Below are positions 62,766 through 64,000 of a stretch of DNA of 64,000 bases, in pieces. Made by a program: the position numbers and the translations under genes. The stretch comes from Geminocystis herdmanii PCC 6308. GTDB lineage: Bacteria; Cyanobacteriota; Cyanobacteriia; Cyanobacteriales; Cyanobacteriaceae. The stretch is taken from assembly GCF_000332235.1 (NCBI RefSeq), contig NZ_CM001775.1, positions 1,890,230 to 1,954,229 of the forward strand, written 5' to 3'. Numbering within the stretch: position 1 is the first letter of the stretch; every line of letters starts with the position of its first letter. Under the pieces are notes generated by a model. The model was not told where the DNA came from. It saw only the letters and a program-made list of their open reading frames with translations, and did not search any database.

Positions 62766-64000
62766 TTAAATATCAATTATTTCATAAAGAAAATTAAATG
62801 TAGCCCAATGGTTTAAATCTAAGGCATAAACATCACTTAAATTATTAACTAAATTACTGGTAATATTACTACCTAAATGTAAATCTTCTAGGATAGCTTT
62901 AGCAATGACAACAGGATTTTCTAAAGAAATTATTTGCTCATTCTCTGGAGTTATTTCTGAGATTTTATTTAATTGGCTTAACGTTTGATTAAATGGGGAT
63001 TTTGAGCAAATTAAAATCAATTTTCCTAGGGCTTTTTCTGCATCAAATAACCATTTTAAATTACCCGTATTTTCAGGAAAAGAAATAGTATTTTTTCCTT
63101 GAATCATTTGGGCATTAGAGGGAAAATAAATTACTCCTTGACGAGAAGAATTAATGCCAAATAAAATATAGTATAAATTATGATCATTTTCATTGTCTAT
63201 GGTAATAGTTAACTGACTTCCGAAAGGAATAGATATTAATAAGTTATCTTGATTTTTAGGAGATTGTAAGGAAGAAGTGAGGATTTTTTGATGTTGACTT
63301 TGGGTTGTTTGTTGGGAGTGAATATATGTTTGATTATTATGGTTAATTTTAAGGTTAATATTTAGAGATAAAGAGGAGGAAGATTGATTCAGAGTAAGAT
63401 TTAATAATTTTTCTGCTAAGGCAATTTTAAAGGCTGGAGTTAAACGTTTGACGGCGGAGGAGACGGCTTCATTGGCTATTTTTGGGGCGGTATTGGGGAA
63501 TAAAATTCCAGCACTGGAAAATAAACCATAACCTTCGATCGAGTTATTATTATTAATGAATTTTCCAAAAATACAATCAGCGAAATTATCTCCTAAATTA
63601 ATAACTGATTCTATGTTATTCACGGCACTTAATGCACTGGTAGCATCGACTCTTTCTATTTTTTCTAAACTATTATTTAAGCCGACATTTAATCCAGTAT
63701 TTCGATCGATTATTCGCACGGATTCTTGTAAAATTAAACCTTTACTAATCAAATTTTTAGGACTATTAATTAAAATACCTTTAGCCTTGTTTCCTTGTAA
63801 ATAATTAAGTTGAATAACAATAACTTTTTCATCATTAACAATACCAGTAAAATAAGAATTTAAACCATAATTATATAAAACTAATAGAGGTAATCCTACT
63901 AAGTCAAATTCGACTAAATTAGGATCACTAAAATTAGTTATAATTGCATCTCCTTTGTTAGTTTTTTCTAAAGATAAATTATAGATATATTTTTCGTTTT
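62766..64000 (-). CDS. DUF4384-like domain protein, partial at window edge
   Basis: The frame is open from the stop at 62766 to the window end; the start lies outside. The readable part (about 411 residues) has FDLVGLPLLVLYNYGLNSYF, VIQLNYLQGNKAKGILIN, a Ser/Asn/Gln-rich linker, and SIPFGSQLTITIDNEND, LYYILFGINSSRQGVIYFPS. These last blocks match DUF4384 (L-x-x-x-x-G-x-x-L-x-x-x-x-x-N-x-x, x-Y-Y, Y-P), often fused to caspase-like domains in cyanobacteria. That upstream part cannot be seen. No start codon is needed within the window. Confidence 0.7.
   Translation of the reverse strand, partial: NEKYIYNLSLEKTNKGDAIITNFSDPNLVEFDLVGLPLLVLYNYGLNSYFTGIVNDEKVIVIQLNYLQGNKAKGILINSPKNLISKGLILQESVRIIDRNTGLNVGLNNSLEKIERVDATSALSAVNNIESVINLGDNFADCIFGKFINNNNSIEGYGLFSSAGILFPNTAPKIANEAVSSAVKRLTPAFKIALAEKLLNLTLNQSSSSLSLNINLKINHNNQTYIHSQQTTQSQHQKILTSSLQSPKNQDNLLISIPFGSQLTITIDNENDHNLYYILFGINSSRQGVIYFPSNAQMIQGKNTISFPENTGNLKWLFDAEKALGKLILICSKSPFNQTLSQLNKISEITPENEQIISLENPVVIAKAILEDLHLGSNITSNLVNNLSDVYALDLNHWATFNFLYEIIDI

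Overview
The window is chromosomal DNA from a low-GC, probably unicellular cyanobacterium of the Geminocystis / Cyanobacterium stanieri type. The phylum follows from the genes: psbY (photosystem II), chlP (geranylgeranyl reductase), sqdB (sulfolipid), a BicA-type bicarbonate transporter, a CrtD-type carotenoid desaturase, ycf23, a PilT-family ATPase, and a multi-PAS/GAF hybrid kinase. It also fits the very frequent CGATCG core of the cyanobacterial HIP1 palindrome. The genus is an inference from AT-richness and general gene resemblance. No rRNA, tRNA, CRISPR array or intact transposase was recognised.

Layout. 0-3.7 kb: psbY, mnmE, a mazEF pair, a DUF433/DUF5615 toxin-antitoxin (TA) pair and a TM2 protein. 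3.7-5.5 kb: bicA on the minus strand. 5.7-13.3 kb: a cell-surface glycan block (GT-C-like polytopic protein, DPM-type GT2, an internally duplicated GT-B-like protein, coiled-coil FkbM methyltransferase) with a PIN TA pair inside it. 13.4-16.9 kb: SpoIID-like protein, UPF0175/DUF3368 TA pair, chlP. 17.2-20.1 kb: a TPR protein followed closely by an OLD-like AAA ATPase and a DUF3226 (TOPRIM-like) protein, a candidate two-gene defence module. 20.2-25.3 kb: clpB, hicBA, a second hicB followed by a wrecked hicA, a yoeB fragment and a pentapeptide-repeat protein. 25.6-41.5 kb: housekeeping and envelope genes (pyrB, slt, plsC, a shortened S13 PBP, folE, SDR, upp, GH13, pilT, priA) and a PIN TA pair. 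41.6-51.0 kb: crtD, gcvP, a Gfo/Idh/MocA oxidoreductase, a PfkB kinase, a PemK TA pair and sqdB. 51.3-59.6 kb: a 2341-residue CBS-GAF-PAS-GAF-HK-REC kinase preceded by a REC-HK protein. 59.8-64 kb: a TerB / Mo-nitrogenase-C-terminal-like gene that appears to lack its start, a shortened DUF4149-like membrane protein, ycf23, and a partial DUF4384-like protein.

Two themes cross the window. First, TA modules are dense: seven apparently intact pairs, an orphan hicB beside a broken hicA, and several fragments. Second, several families of small repeats fill the spacers. These are heptamer tandem arrays, MITE-like elements with GGGTTTGCTGAA ends and flanking TA, palindromes built on GTTTGTAGTAAGGGCTTTAGCCC, and CCCCCTTATTAAGGGGG-type palindromes. 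They also enter genes: in-frame copies sit in gcvP (two) and priA (one), and several genes take their stop codon or last residues from a repeat. These repeat-gene junctions and the ATPase/DUF3226 pair are the most unusual things seen.
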